From an uncultured Pelagibacteraceae bacterium (GTDB lineage: Bacteria; Pseudomonadota; Alphaproteobacteria; Pelagibacterales; Pelagibacteraceae), in assembly GCA_902574685.1 (NCBI GenBank), contig CACGOO010000003.1, positions 27,231-91,230 on the forward strand: a stretch of DNA of 64,000 nt, in the 5' to 3' direction. The notes beneath the pieces are model-generated. The model saw only the letters and a list, made by a program, of their open reading frames with translations, was not told the DNA's origin and made no database searches. Position numbers and translations under genes: made by a program. Positions 1 to 10,056 of the stretch are shown piece by piece. Each line of letters opens with the position of its first letter. Position 1 is the stretch's first letter.

Positions 1-222
1 GCGTGTAATAAATTAATAAAGAAACTAAAAAAAAAAATTGAAATGAACGATAAATCTGTAAAAGGTTTTAATATTGGTACCAATTCAGGAAAGGTTGCTG
101 GACAATCTATTAATCATTGTCATATTCATCTGATTCCAAGACGAAAAAATGATGTTAAAAATCCTCAAGGTGGTGTTCGAGCTGTAATTTCTGCTAAACA
201 GCATTATGTAAGGAAAAAGTAA
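1..222 (+). CDS. HIT family protein, C-terminal part (5' truncated by window edge)
   Basis: Frame 1 translates to ...NIGTNSGKVAGQSINHCHIHLIPRRKNDVKNPQGGVRAVIS..., with the histidine triad HCHIHLIP. Confidence 0.85.
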   Translation, partial: ACNKLIKKLKKKIEMNDKSVKGFNIGTNSGKVAGQSINHCHIHLIPRRKNDVKNPQGGVRAVISAKQHYVRKK

Positions 223-328
223 CCTTTATTAACATTTTTTTATTGAGATGAGATTATTAGTCAGTTGAACTAATATTTTTTATAGATTATGAGCTTAGAT
301 TAGTATTATATTTAGCGGAGATAATAAT

Positions 329-1123
329 ATGTTCACAACAAATCCATTTGCTGTCCTTTCCTCAACAGTTCCTTCAATTGCTTTGCAAGCATTTGTTTTA
401 TTGATGTTGGCATTAGTAGTAATTGGGACACTGATGGATATTATTCACAAGAAGAATGTAAAATATTTTTTTAATAATGCTAAAAAAGCAAAAAAAGCAG
501 CAAGTAGAGAATTAAGTCTTGGAGAGAAAACAGCGATAATTTCTAAAACAGTAGTGCATGATATTGGAACCACATCTGAATTAGGTTTGGGTAAAAGAAG
601 GTTTGCTCATGTATTAGGAATGTATGGAACAATATTATTTTGGATAGGTTCAGGTGTTATGATATTTGGATATTCTTCTCCTAATGCTGTAACCCCATCT
701 ATATGGCCAATCATTTGGCATGCTGGTGCAATCTTAACTTGCCTTGGAGCATATTGGTTTTGGTTTTTTTTAAGAGTAGATGTATCTGCTGAAGCTCACT
801 CAGTTTTTAGAATCATAAAAGCAGATTTATTTGTTTTAGCTTTAGTATTATCTTCTACGTTTGGTTTAGCCTGGTCGTATTTCCAATATTCAGGATCAAC
901 TGGTTTAAGTATTTTATTTTTAATTTTGTTTGCGGTTGCTAACATAGTTTTATTTGGAGGAGTTTACTGGTCTAAATTTGCACATATGTTTTACAAACCA
1001 GGTGCTGCAATCCAAAAAAATTTAGCAGAAGCAGATGGATCTAGAGATAATTTACCTCCACCTGCAGATGCTCCAGAGCAATTTGGACTTGGAATTAAAC
1101 GTGAGGCACCAAAGCACTATTAA
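329..1123 (+). CDS. aprM: Adenylylsulfate reductase-associated membrane anchor (AprM-like)
   Basis: 264 aa multi-TM protein immediately upstream of aprB and aprA. Confidence 0.8.
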   Translation: MFTTNPFAVLSSTVPSIALQAFVLLMLALVVIGTLMDIIHKKNVKYFFNNAKKAKKAASRELSLGEKTAIISKTVVHDIGTTSELGLGKRRFAHVLGMYGTILFWIGSGVMIFGYSSPNAVTPSIWPIIWHAGAILTCLGAYWFWFFLRVDVSAEAHSVFRIIKADLFVLALVLSSTFGLAWSYFQYSGSTGLSILFLILFAVANIVLFGGVYWSKFAHMFYKPGAAIQKNLAEADGSRDNLPPPADAPEQFGLGIKREAPKHY

Positions 1124-1162
1124 TATGATTGATAAAATTTTAAAGAAAGGTAATAAGTAGAT

Positions 1163-1633
1163 ATGTCAACTTTTGTATACATGACGAGATGTGATGGTTG
1201 TGGTCACTGTGTAGATATATGTCCATCGGATATCATGCACATAGACGAAACTATTAGAAGAGCAAAAAATATAGAACCAAATTTTTGTTGGGAATGTTAT
1301 TCATGCGTTAAGGCATGTCCTAATCATGCAATTGATGTAAGAGGATATGCTGACTTTGCTCCAATGGGTCATAGTGTTAGAGTTAGAAGAGAAGAAGAAA
1401 AAGGAACTATTTCTTGGAGAATAAAATTTAGAAACGGTACAGAGAAAAATTTTGTATCACCAATAACAACAAAACCTTGGGGAAAATTCATACCAAAATT
1501 AGCTGAAGCTGATACTCCCAATCAAGGAGAGATTAATTCACAAATTTTATATAATGAGCCACATGGTTTAAATACTGAAAAAGATTTACCAACTTTAGAT
1601 AAGAATTCATTTAAGCAAGGCGTTTATTATTAA
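1163..1633 (+). CDS. aprB: Adenylylsulfate reductase beta subunit, ferredoxin type
   Basis: Two 4Fe-4S motifs (CDGCGHCVDICP, CWECYSCVKACP); next to aprA. Confidence 0.95.
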   Translation: MSTFVYMTRCDGCGHCVDICPSDIMHIDETIRRAKNIEPNFCWECYSCVKACPNHAIDVRGYADFAPMGHSVRVRREEEKGTISWRIKFRNGTEKNFVSPITTKPWGKFIPKLAEADTPNQGEINSQILYNEPHGLNTEKDLPTLDKNSFKQGVYY

Positions 1634-3492
1634 TGGCTAAGCACAAAACAATCATTGAGGAATGTGATGTACTAGTTGTCGGTGGAGGTATGGCTGGAAC
1701 AGGTGCTACCTTTGAGGCAAGACACTGGGGAAGAGATTTAAAAATAATCTGTGTTGAAAAAGCAAACATAGATAGAAGTGGTGCCGTTGCACAAGGTCTT
1801 TACGCTATTAACTGTTATATGGGAATGCAGTGGGGCGAGAATATGCCAGAGGATCATGTACGGTACGCTAGAAATGATTTGATGGGTCTTGTTAGAGAAG
1901 ATTTAGGTTATGATATGGCTCGTCATGTAGATTCAACTGTTCACATGTTTGATGAATGGGGTCTTCCAATGATGAAAAATAAAGAAACTGGAAGATATCA
2001 AAGAGAAGGTAAGTGGCAAATAATGATACACGGCGAAAGTTACAAACCAATTGTAGCTGAAGCTGCAAAAAAATCTGCTGATAAAATTTATAACAGAATA
2101 ATGATTACCCATCTTTTAAAAGATGAAAAAAATCCAAACCGAATAGCAGGCGCAGTAGGCTTTAATGTTAGAACTGGAAATTTTCATGTATTTAAATCTA
2201 GAACAGTAGTTGTTTCTGCTGGAGGAGCATCTCACATATTTAAACCAAGAGCAGTTGGTGAAGGTATGGGTAGAACTTGGTATGCACCTTGGAGTAATGG
2301 ATCTGCTTATGCATTACCTATTCAAGCAGGCGCAAAAATGACTCAAATGGAAAATAGAATTGTCCTTTGTAGATTTAAAGATGGTTATGGTCCAGTTGGA
2401 GCTTATTTCTTACATTTAAAAACTTATACTCAAAACGCTAATGGCGAAAATTATGAGAAGAAATGGTATGAAGCTACCAAAGAATTAGTAGGTGAATATA
2501 TAGATCATCATCCAACACCAACTTGTTTAAGAAATCACGCATTTATTCAAGAAACAGCTGCAGGCGGTGGACCAATCCACATGGTTACAAAAGAAGCATT
2601 CCAAGATCCACATTTAGAAACTGTTGGATGGGAAAACTTCTTGGGAATGACAGTAGGACAAGCAGTTGTATGGGCATCTCAAAATATAGATCCAAAATAT
2701 ACAAATCCTGAATTAACTACATCAGAGCCATATGTAATGGGATCTCATGCTACATGTTCAGGAGCATGGGTTAGTGGACCAGAAGATATAGCACCAGATG
2801 AATATTTTTGGGGATACAACAGAATGATGACAATAGACGGATTATTTGGAGCAGGAGATGCAGTTGGTGGAAGTGCTCACAAGTTTTCATCTGGTTCATT
2901 CACAGAAGGAAGATTAGCCTCTAAAGCTGCTGTTAAATATATTCAAGATAAAAAAGCTGATGATATTGAAGTTTCTGATGCACAATTAGAGAAACTTAAA
3001 GAAGAAATATTCAAGCCAATTGAAAATTATACAGTTGGCAGAAATGAAATTACTGGAGGAACTGTTTCTCCAAGCTATATTTTACCTATACAAGGACTAC
3101 AAAGGCTACAGAAAATTATGGATGAATATTGTGGTGGATTAACAAATAATTACATGACAAACGATAATCTCCTTAAAAAAGGCTTAGAACAGCTACAATT
3201 ACTTCAAGAAGACCTAGATCACGTCGGAGCTGAAGATTATCACCAATTGATGAGAGCATGGGAACTTAAGCATAGAGCTGTAACATCAGAATGTGTTGCT
3301 CATCACACGTTATTTAGAGAAGAAACGCGTTGGCCAGGCTATTATTATAGAGGTGATCATATGAAACTTGATGATGAAAACTGGCATTGTTTAACTGTTT
3401 CTAGAAGAGATCCTGAAACTGGAAAATTTGAAATGGAGAAAAAGCCTGTTTATCATATCGTTGATGATAAAGAGAAGAAGCAAGCTTCCTAA
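1633..3492 (+). CDS. aprA: Adenylylsulfate reductase alpha subunit (FAD)
   Basis: 619 aa; FAD-binding VVGGGMAGTGA; AprA-like features including HKFSSGSFTEGR; overlaps the aprB stop. Confidence 0.95.
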   Translation: MAKHKTIIEECDVLVVGGGMAGTGATFEARHWGRDLKIICVEKANIDRSGAVAQGLYAINCYMGMQWGENMPEDHVRYARNDLMGLVREDLGYDMARHVDSTVHMFDEWGLPMMKNKETGRYQREGKWQIMIHGESYKPIVAEAAKKSADKIYNRIMITHLLKDEKNPNRIAGAVGFNVRTGNFHVFKSRTVVVSAGGASHIFKPRAVGEGMGRTWYAPWSNGSAYALPIQAGAKMTQMENRIVLCRFKDGYGPVGAYFLHLKTYTQNANGENYEKKWYEATKELVGEYIDHHPTPTCLRNHAFIQETAAGGGPIHMVTKEAFQDPHLETVGWENFLGMTVGQAVVWASQNIDPKYTNPELTTSEPYVMGSHATCSGAWVSGPEDIAPDEYFWGYNRMMTIDGLFGAGDAVGGSAHKFSSGSFTEGRLASKAAVKYIQDKKADDIEVSDAQLEKLKEEIFKPIENYTVGRNEITGGTVSPSYILPIQGLQRLQKIMDEYCGGLTNNYMTNDNLLKKGLEQLQLLQEDLDHVGAEDYHQLMRAWELKHRAVTSECVAHHTLFREETRWPGYYYRGDHMKLDDENWHCLTVSRRDPETGKFEMEKKPVYHIVDDKEKKQAS

Positions 3493-3501
3493 CCATTTTA
3501 G

Positions 3502-3852
3502 ATGAGTATTGTCGACAAATCAGACGAAGAAATCATTAAAATTGCTGATCCTATCTGGGATAACATGGTTAGATGTTCCAACATGAAAGATTATGGCGGT
3601 TTTACCAGGGATTTATCATCTCAAATGCTTTACGGGGCCAATGAAGTAGAGTTAGGCAAGCAATGGGCAAGCAATAAGTTGATCTCAAGCCTTAAAGAGG
3701 GGTGTAAGGCTATAGGCTGTCTAAGAAGAGGCTTGTACGTAACTGTTATCTATAAACAAAACAGTACAGAGATACCAGGAGACTTTTTAGGTCGACTTGT
3801 CCTTGGAGAAGAGGGGGATGAGGTCAAAGTCTTTGGGGCAACTATTTTTTAA
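3502..3852 (+). CDS. Conserved small protein, possibly NTF2/cystatin-like (DUF3887-like)
   Basis: 116 aa ORF 9 nt after aprA; pattern ADPIWDNMVRCSNMKDYGGFTRDLSSQM resembles NTF2/DUF3887 N-termini (by eye). Confidence 0.75.
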   Translation: MSIVDKSDEEIIKIADPIWDNMVRCSNMKDYGGFTRDLSSQMLYGANEVELGKQWASNKLISSLKEGCKAIGCLRRGLYVTVIYKQNSTEIPGDFLGRLVLGEEGDEVKVFGATIF

Positions 3853-3903
3853 ATTTAAATAAATATTATTTGAATTTAATAAAACTTGTGGTATTTCGCG
3901 GGT

Positions 3904-4050
3904 ATGCTTCAAGCTATTAATCAAAATATTAAAAAAATCCCTTTATTAGTTTCAAATCAGTTTTCAAAAATAATTAAATCTTTTCTATATCTTTTTATAT
4001 TTTTTACTTGGGCAATTATAATCTTAGGAACATTTCAAAATTTTATTTAA
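3904..4050 (+). CDS. Putative 48-aa single-TM small protein (not in ORF track)
   Basis: ATG...TAA, 49 codons: MLQAINQNIKKIPLLVSNQFSKIIKSFLYLFIFFTWAIIILGTFQNFI. Confidence 0.5.
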   Translation: MLQAINQNIKKIPLLVSNQFSKIIKSFLYLFIFFTWAIIILGTFQNFI

Positions 4051-4101
4051 TTTATTCTTATAATCATTGACTTTAGATTATGAGAGGAATAGTTAGATTA
4101 T

Positions 4102-5187
4102 ATGGAATATTTTCTTCCAATAGCTCAAGTCGAGATTAACATACTCTTTATATTTGGTTTAAGTTTAGCAGTCGGTATTCTTTCAGGATTATTTGGTGTA
4201 GGCGGAGGATTTTTAATGACACCATTTTTAATATTTTTAGGTATTCCACCTGCTTATGCAGTTCCAAATGAAGCAAGCAATATATTAGGTACATCGGTAT
4301 CCGGTTCAACTACTCATTATTTAAAAGGTACATTAGATTATAAAATGGGATTAATGATTGTAGTCGGTGGAACAATTGGAACCTTGCTAGGGATCTTAAC
4401 TTTTTCCTATTTTCAGGATATTGGAAAAATAAACATCGTTATCTCTTTAGCCTACATGTATATCTTGGCTATACTTGGAACTTTAATGCTTATTCAGGGA
4501 GTATCTGAAATTGATAAGGCTAGAAAAAAAATTGTTGTTAGAAAAAAATTACATACGCATTATTGGATACATGGTCTTCCTTTTAGAATGCGTTTTAAAA
4601 AATCAAAAGTTTATGAAAGTGCATTTACTCCAATTATTATTGGTTTAATTGTTGGATATATTGCAGCAATTATGGGAGTGGGTGGTGCATTTATATTGGT
4701 TCCTGCAATGATTTATATTATTGGAATGCCAACTAAACTAATTCCTGGCACATCTTTGTTTGTTACAATATTTGTAAGTGCAATCGTAACAGTTCTTCAT
4801 GCTTTTAATTACGGAACAATTGATCTTGTTTTAGTTTTTGTACTTATACTTGGCTCAATTATTGGCGTTCAGTTTGGTCAAAAAATTGGTGAAAAAGTTG
4901 ATAGCTCAGAATTTAAAACAATCTTAGCAGTACTTTTATTATTAGTTGGAATTGCAATTGCTTATGACACTTTTATTAAAGAAGATGTAATTATTGAAAC
5001 AGTAGCAAATGGAACTAAAAACCTTGGTAATATTGCACAGTTTATTTTGGATTATTCTAAAGACCTTCCAGTTTTTTACGGACTTACATCAGTTGTATTA
5101 GCAGTAGTTCTTGGAATTGGAGCTGCAATTTTAAGAAATTATATTTCTAATTGGAACAAAGCAAGAGAAGCAAAGCTTAAAGCTTAA
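4102..5187 (+). CDS. TauE/SafE-family sulfite/sulfonate exporter-like permease
   Basis: Multi-TM; internal repeats [22 protein letters not shown] and [23 protein letters not shown] are typical of TauE/SafE. Confidence 0.9.
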   Translation: MEYFLPIAQVEINILFIFGLSLAVGILSGLFGVGGGFLMTPFLIFLGIPPAYAVPNEASNILGTSVSGSTTHYLKGTLDYKMGLMIVVGGTIGTLLGILTFSYFQDIGKINIVISLAYMYILAILGTLMLIQGVSEIDKARKKIVVRKKLHTHYWIHGLPFRMRFKKSKVYESAFTPIIIGLIVGYIAAIMGVGGAFILVPAMIYIIGMPTKLIPGTSLFVTIFVSAIVTVLHAFNYGTIDLVLVFVLILGSIIGVQFGQKIGEKVDSSEFKTILAVLLLLVGIAIAYDTFIKEDVIIETVANGTKNLGNIAQFILDYSKDLPVFYGLTSVVLAVVLGIGAAILRNYISNWNKAREAKLKA

Positions 5188-6350
5188 GCACTTCTGTATA
5201 ATTTAGTCATAACAAATTCTCTATGACCTAGTGCTTCAGCACAAGTTAATCTACCATTTGCAACTCTTATCGTAGCTTTAATTAATTCATCACCAGCTTC
5301 ATCTAAATTCATTTCTCTTGATAAGATTTTAGAAACATCAACATCAATATGCTCACTCATGGTTCTAGCAGTTAGAGGATTAGCAGTTAGTTTTACTACT
5401 GGCTCAATTGGGTTTCCAATTATATTTCCTTGTCCAGTTGGAAATAGATGAAGATTAAATCCTCCTGCAGCTTGTAAGGTTACACATTCTGCAGCAGCTG
5501 ATGAAGTATCCATAAAGTATAATCCAGGACCTTTAGTTGGCTCTTCTGCAGGCTCTAGTACATCAATAAATTTGCATCCACCAATTTTTTGAAAGTTTCC
5601 AAATGCTTTTTCTTCAATTGTAGTAAGTCCACCTGCTATATTTCCAGCTGTTGGTTGACTTTCGGAAAGATCGTCTGTTGCTTCTTTTAAGATGAAATCA
5701 TTATACGAGCTCCACGTTTTTCTAAACTTCTCTTGAGCCTCAGGAGTTTTTCCTCTTTTTTCACACACAGTTTCAGCACCTGTTAGCTCAGATGTTTCAC
5801 CAAAACATAAATGAACACCTAGGGGCTCTAATTTATCCATTAAATTTCCCACTGTAGGATTTGATGCTAATCCTGATGTTGTGTCAGACTCTCCACATTT
5901 AACTGATATCCATAAATCACTTATAGGACGTTCTTCCCTTTGTTTCTCAGATGCCCAAATTGAAAATTCTTGAGCTTTCTTTGAAACTCTTGCAATAGTG
6001 TCTATATCTCCTACACCTTCAATACTAAAACCTTCAACTGGTTTTCCAGTCGTTGCAATCGCATCAACAATTCTTTTTGTCCATTTAGGCTCAATACCAA
6101 TTACTATAACTGCTGCTACATTTGGATTTTTTCCTGTTCCAATCATTGTTCTAAAATGAAGCTCTAGGTCTGCTCCAAATTGTAATCTTCCATAAGAATG
6201 TGGTAGTGCAATCGTACCTTTAATATTATTAGCTACAGCTTCAGCACAAGCATTTGAAATATCATCAACAGGTAGAATTATTACGTGATTTCTTGTACCT
6301 GTTCTTCCATCTTCTCTTTTATATCCTAAAAATGTTTTTGGAATTTCCAT
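5184..6350 (-). CDS. suyB: (R)-sulfolactate sulfo-lyase large subunit (SuyB; UxaA-type dehydratase C-domain)
   Basis: [19 protein letters not shown] start and [18 protein letters not shown] motif of the UxaA/SuyB family; adjacent to suyA and xsc. Confidence 0.85.
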   Translation of the reverse strand: MEIPKTFLGYKREDGRTGTRNHVIILPVDDISNACAEAVANNIKGTIALPHSYGRLQFGADLELHFRTMIGTGKNPNVAAVIVIGIEPKWTKRIVDAIATTGKPVEGFSIEGVGDIDTIARVSKKAQEFSIWASEKQREERPISDLWISVKCGESDTTSGLASNPTVGNLMDKLEPLGVHLCFGETSELTGAETVCEKRGKTPEAQEKFRKTWSSYNDFILKEATDDLSESQPTAGNIAGGLTTIEEKAFGNFQKIGGCKFIDVLEPAEEPTKGPGLYFMDTSSAAAECVTLQAAGGFNLHLFPTGQGNIIGNPIEPVVKLTANPLTARTMSEHIDVDVSKILSREMNLDEAGDELIKATIRVANGRLTCAEALGHREFVMTKLYRSA

Positions 6351-6351
6351 T

Positions 6352-6639
6352 TTACCACTTTTTAGTTTTTACGTTGTGAACATGAACATGTTCACCTTTT
6401 TTAATTGATTTTACTACTTTGCCAATATCATGCCCGTACTTTAATATTGTATCTCCCTCGTTAAGATCTGTCATAGCAATTTTATGACCCAAAGGTATTT
6501 CATCCATCGATTGAATTTTTACCGATTTATCATTTTCCATAATCCAGCAATCACAGTCTTGTTTAGGAGTAATTTTTTCAATAACCACAACACCTACATT
6601 GTCTTTTTCATCGTGGATTATAATATCTGTGCCGGCCAT
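6352..6639 (-). CDS. suyA: (R)-sulfolactate sulfo-lyase small subunit (SuyA; SAF domain)
   Basis: [19 protein letters not shown]...[28 protein letters not shown] track extends to 6672 with a TTG start; the internal ATG at 6639 fits the family N-terminus better. Confidence 0.82.
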   Translation of the reverse strand: MAGTDIIIHDEKDNVGVVVIEKITPKQDCDCWIMENDKSVKIQSMDEIPLGHKIAMTDLNEGDTILKYGHDIGKVVKSIKKGEHVHVHNVKTKKW

Positions 6640-6729
6640 TGTGACGATTTCTTTGTTTGAAATTCGATCCAATTTATATATGAATTGGGCACTTTGACAA
6701 TTAAAAAATAAAATTAAGAAAGATTTGAT

Positions 6730-8514
6730 ATGGCTAAAATGACAACTGAAGAAGCTTTTGTAAAAGTTTTACAAATGCATGGTATCGAACATTCGTTTGG
6801 TATTATTGGTTCTGCATTCATGCCTATTTCTGATCTTTTCCCAGAAGCTGGAATAACTTTTTGGGATGTTGCTCATGAAACAAATGGTGGACTGATTGCT
6901 GATGGTTACACGAGAGCAACTGGAAAAATGTCAATGGTGATTGCTCAAAATGGTCCAGGTATTACAGGACTTGTTACACCAATTAAGACAGCTTACTGGA
7001 ATCATACTCCACTACTTTTAGTTACACCACAAGCTGCAAACAAAACTATGGGACAAGGTGGTTTTCAAGAAGTAGAGCAAATGAATTTATTTAAAGACAT
7101 GGTGTGTTATCAAGAAGAAGTTAGAGACCCATCAAGAATGGCAGAAGTTTTAAACAGAGTAATAGAAAAAGCATTTAGAGGTTCAGCGCCTGCACAAATA
7201 AATGTACCAAGAGATTTTTGGACACAAGTTATAGATATAGAATTGCCTCCAATAGTAAGATTTGAAAGACAAGGTGGAGGAAAAGATGCTGTTGATAGAG
7301 CTGCGAAATTATTATCAGAAGCAAAATTCCCAGTAATTTTATCTGGAGCAGGAGTTGTTATAGGTGATGCCATTGATGATTGTAAAAAATTAGCAGAAAA
7401 GCTTGATGCACCCGTATGTAATGGATATCAACATAATGATAGTTTTCCAGGAAGCCATCCATTAGCTGTTGGACCATTAGGTTACAACGGATCTAAAGCT
7501 GCAATGGAGTTAATTTCAAAAGCTGATGTAGTTTTGGCATTAGGAACAAGATTAAATCCATTTTCAACATTACCAGGGTATGGAATTGATTACTGGCCAA
7601 AAGATGCAACAATTATTCAAGTAGATATGAACCCCGATCGTATTGGTTTAACTAAGAAAGTTACAGTTGGTATTTGTGGTGATGCTAAAATGGTAGCTCA
7701 ACAAATATTAGAAAAACTTTCATCAAATGCTGGAGATAATGGTAGAGAAGATAGAAAAAATCTAATTCATCAAACAAAATCTGCATGGTTGCAAACTCTT
7801 ACAAGTTTAGATCATGAGGATGATGATCCTGGAACTGTTTGGAATAAAGAAGCAAGGGAAAGAGATAAAGATAGAATGTCCCCAAGACAAGCATGGAGAG
7901 CTATTCAAGCTGGAATGCCAGAAGATGTTATAATTTCAAGCGATATTGGAAATAATTGTGCAATAGGTAATGCGTACCCAACATTTGAGAAACCAAGAAA
8001 ATATTTGGCACCAGGTTTATTTGGACCATGTGGATATGGATTTCCATCTATTCTTGGAGCAAAAATTGGATGCCCAGATACTCCAGTTATAGGTTTTGCA
8101 GGTGATGGTGCATTTGGAATAAGCATGAATGAAATGAGTTCGTGTGCAAGAGAAGAGTGGCCAGCAATAACAATGGTAATTTTTAGAAATTATCAATGGG
8201 GCGCTGAAAAAAGAAATTCAATATTGTGGTTTGATGATAACTTTATTGGAACAGAGTTAGATCCAGAGTTAAGTTATGCAAAAGTTGCTAATGCATGTGG
8301 TTTAAAAGGTGTTATTGCAAATACAATGGAAGAAACCACTAAAGCTATTAAACATTCATGTGAAGATCAGAAAAAGGGCATTACTACATTTATAGAAATA
8401 ATTCTAAATCAAGAATTAGGTGAGCCATTCAGAAGAGATGCTATGAAAAAACCAGTTAAAGTAGCTGGTATAAGCAAGAGTGATATGAAGCCTCAAAAGT
8501 CTCTTGTTAGTTGA
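6730..8514 (+). CDS. xsc: Sulfoacetaldehyde acetyltransferase (ThDP enzyme)
   Basis: 594 aa ThDP-family protein; Xsc-like N-terminus HGIEHSFGIIGSAFMPISDLFPEAGITFWDVAHETNGGLIADGYTRATGKM. Confidence 0.92.
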   Translation: MAKMTTEEAFVKVLQMHGIEHSFGIIGSAFMPISDLFPEAGITFWDVAHETNGGLIADGYTRATGKMSMVIAQNGPGITGLVTPIKTAYWNHTPLLLVTPQAANKTMGQGGFQEVEQMNLFKDMVCYQEEVRDPSRMAEVLNRVIEKAFRGSAPAQINVPRDFWTQVIDIELPPIVRFERQGGGKDAVDRAAKLLSEAKFPVILSGAGVVIGDAIDDCKKLAEKLDAPVCNGYQHNDSFPGSHPLAVGPLGYNGSKAAMELISKADVVLALGTRLNPFSTLPGYGIDYWPKDATIIQVDMNPDRIGLTKKVTVGICGDAKMVAQQILEKLSSNAGDNGREDRKNLIHQTKSAWLQTLTSLDHEDDDPGTVWNKEARERDKDRMSPRQAWRAIQAGMPEDVIISSDIGNNCAIGNAYPTFEKPRKYLAPGLFGPCGYGFPSILGAKIGCPDTPVIGFAGDGAFGISMNEMSSCAREEWPAITMVIFRNYQWGAEKRNSILWFDDNFIGTELDPELSYAKVANACGLKGVIANTMEETTKAIKHSCEDQKKGITTFIEIILNQELGEPFRRDAMKKPVKVAGISKSDMKPQKSLVS

Positions 8515-8545
8515 GATTAGTAAAATTTCATTATAAAAATAATTA

Positions 8546-9850
8546 TTGGATTTAATAAACGACAATTTCTGTGGATGGACAAGACAACTTCCTGAAAGAA
8601 GTAATTTTAAATTACTAGATCAAGACATTTACTGTGATTATTTAATTGTAGGGGCTGGGTATACAGGATTATCAGCTGCTAGAAAACTTTCAGATATAAT
8701 GAAAGATAAAAAAATTATTCTCATTGATGCACAGTTAGCGGGCGAGGGTGGAAGTTCAAGAAATTCTGGCTATCTAGTTGATACTACATTAAATGATGGT
8801 TTTACATCTAACAGCGATAAAGAGAATTATGTAAAAAAAACAAAAATATATCACTTGGGTATAGAAGCTGTTAGAAAATTTATAAAAGAATATCAGGTCG
8901 ATTGTGATTGGAACGAATGTGGAAAATATTTTGCTTCTTCTAAAGAGCAAGATGAGACAAAAGCTCAATCGTTCAGCAAATTATTAAATAGTCTTGGTTT
9001 TAAAAATAAAATTTTATTTAACAAAGAGTTAACTGAAAAATTGGGAACGCCTTTTTATAAAATTGGAGTTTTTACCTCAGGAGGAATTCTTTTAAACCCT
9101 GGTAAATTAGCTAGAGCAATGGTTGATTCATTGCCAGATAATGTAAAATTATATGAAAATTCTCAAATTTATAATTGGAAAAAGATTAATAACAAAATTG
9201 AATGCTTTACAAAAAAGCACAAAATAACTACTAAAAAAATTATTTTTTGCACAAATGGTTTTTTGAAATATTTTAATGTAAAAAAAAATTATAGTTTCCC
9301 AATCACATTAACTGCTAGTCTCACGAGAAAACTCACAGATAAAGAATTTAAAGATATAGGTTCTCCAAAAGAGTGGGGTGTTCTTCCTATAAGACCAATG
9401 GGTGCTACTATAAGAATGACTAAAGATAGGAGAATACTTATAAGAAATACTGCAGAGTTAAGAAACCCTTTTTCAATGAATAGAAATGAATTAAATAAAA
9501 GAGCTGCAATTCATAAAGAAGGCATCAAAAAAAGATTTAAACAATTACCTGATAATATAATAGAGAGCAGTTGGTCGGGAATTGTATGTAGAAGTGGTAA
9601 TAGCTCTCAAATATTTGAAAAAATTGATGATAATATTTTTAGCGCAGGCTGTTACAATGGATCTGGCATTGGAGTAGGAACACTATTCGGTGAACAAATA
9701 GCCTTAATGGCCTCTAATCAACAATCTAATGAAATTGAAGTAATACAACAAAGAAAAAAACCAAACTGGTTACCACCACAACCCTTTTTAAATTTGGGAA
9801 TTTACACTAGATTAGCTTACGAAAGGATAAAAGCTCAAACTGAAATTTAA
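8546..9850 (+). CDS. FAD-dependent oxidoreductase, DAO family (amine/amino-acid oxidase-like)
   Basis: Rossmann motif YLIVGAGYTGLSAARKL; TTG start; 434 aa. Confidence 0.85.
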   Translation: MDLINDNFCGWTRQLPERSNFKLLDQDIYCDYLIVGAGYTGLSAARKLSDIMKDKKIILIDAQLAGEGGSSRNSGYLVDTTLNDGFTSNSDKENYVKKTKIYHLGIEAVRKFIKEYQVDCDWNECGKYFASSKEQDETKAQSFSKLLNSLGFKNKILFNKELTEKLGTPFYKIGVFTSGGILLNPGKLARAMVDSLPDNVKLYENSQIYNWKKINNKIECFTKKHKITTKKIIFCTNGFLKYFNVKKNYSFPITLTASLTRKLTDKEFKDIGSPKEWGVLPIRPMGATIRMTKDRRILIRNTAELRNPFSMNRNELNKRAAIHKEGIKKRFKQLPDNIIESSWSGIVCRSGNSSQIFEKIDDNIFSAGCYNGSGIGVGTLFGEQIALMASNQQSNEIEVIQQRKKPNWLPPQPFLNLGIYTRLAYERIKAQTEI

Positions 9851-10056
9851 TGAAAAAAAATTTAAAGCTTATAGTTTTTTTAGTATTAGGAATTATTGCT
9901 CTTTACATCTCAACTAACTATTATAATGATTTTAATAGAAGCAAAACTATTAAAGCATGTATAATTGGAAAAGCTGAATTAGATTCTAAAAAAGCTAAAG
10001 AAGACAGATTATCAAATGAACAAATTAAAAAATTTTGTGAAGATCAAATAAAATGA
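9850..10056 (+). CDS. Small single-TM protein
   Basis: 68 aa, start overlaps the FAD oxidase stop (ATGA-type coupling); hydrophobic N-terminus. Confidence 0.65.
   Translation: MKKNLKLIVFLVLGIIALYISTNYYNDFNRSKTIKACIIGKAELDSKKAKEDRLSNEQIKKFCEDQIK

Noticed and set aside
2523-2711. 62-aa ORF within aprA
   Set aside because: Alternate frame of a highly conserved enzyme gene.
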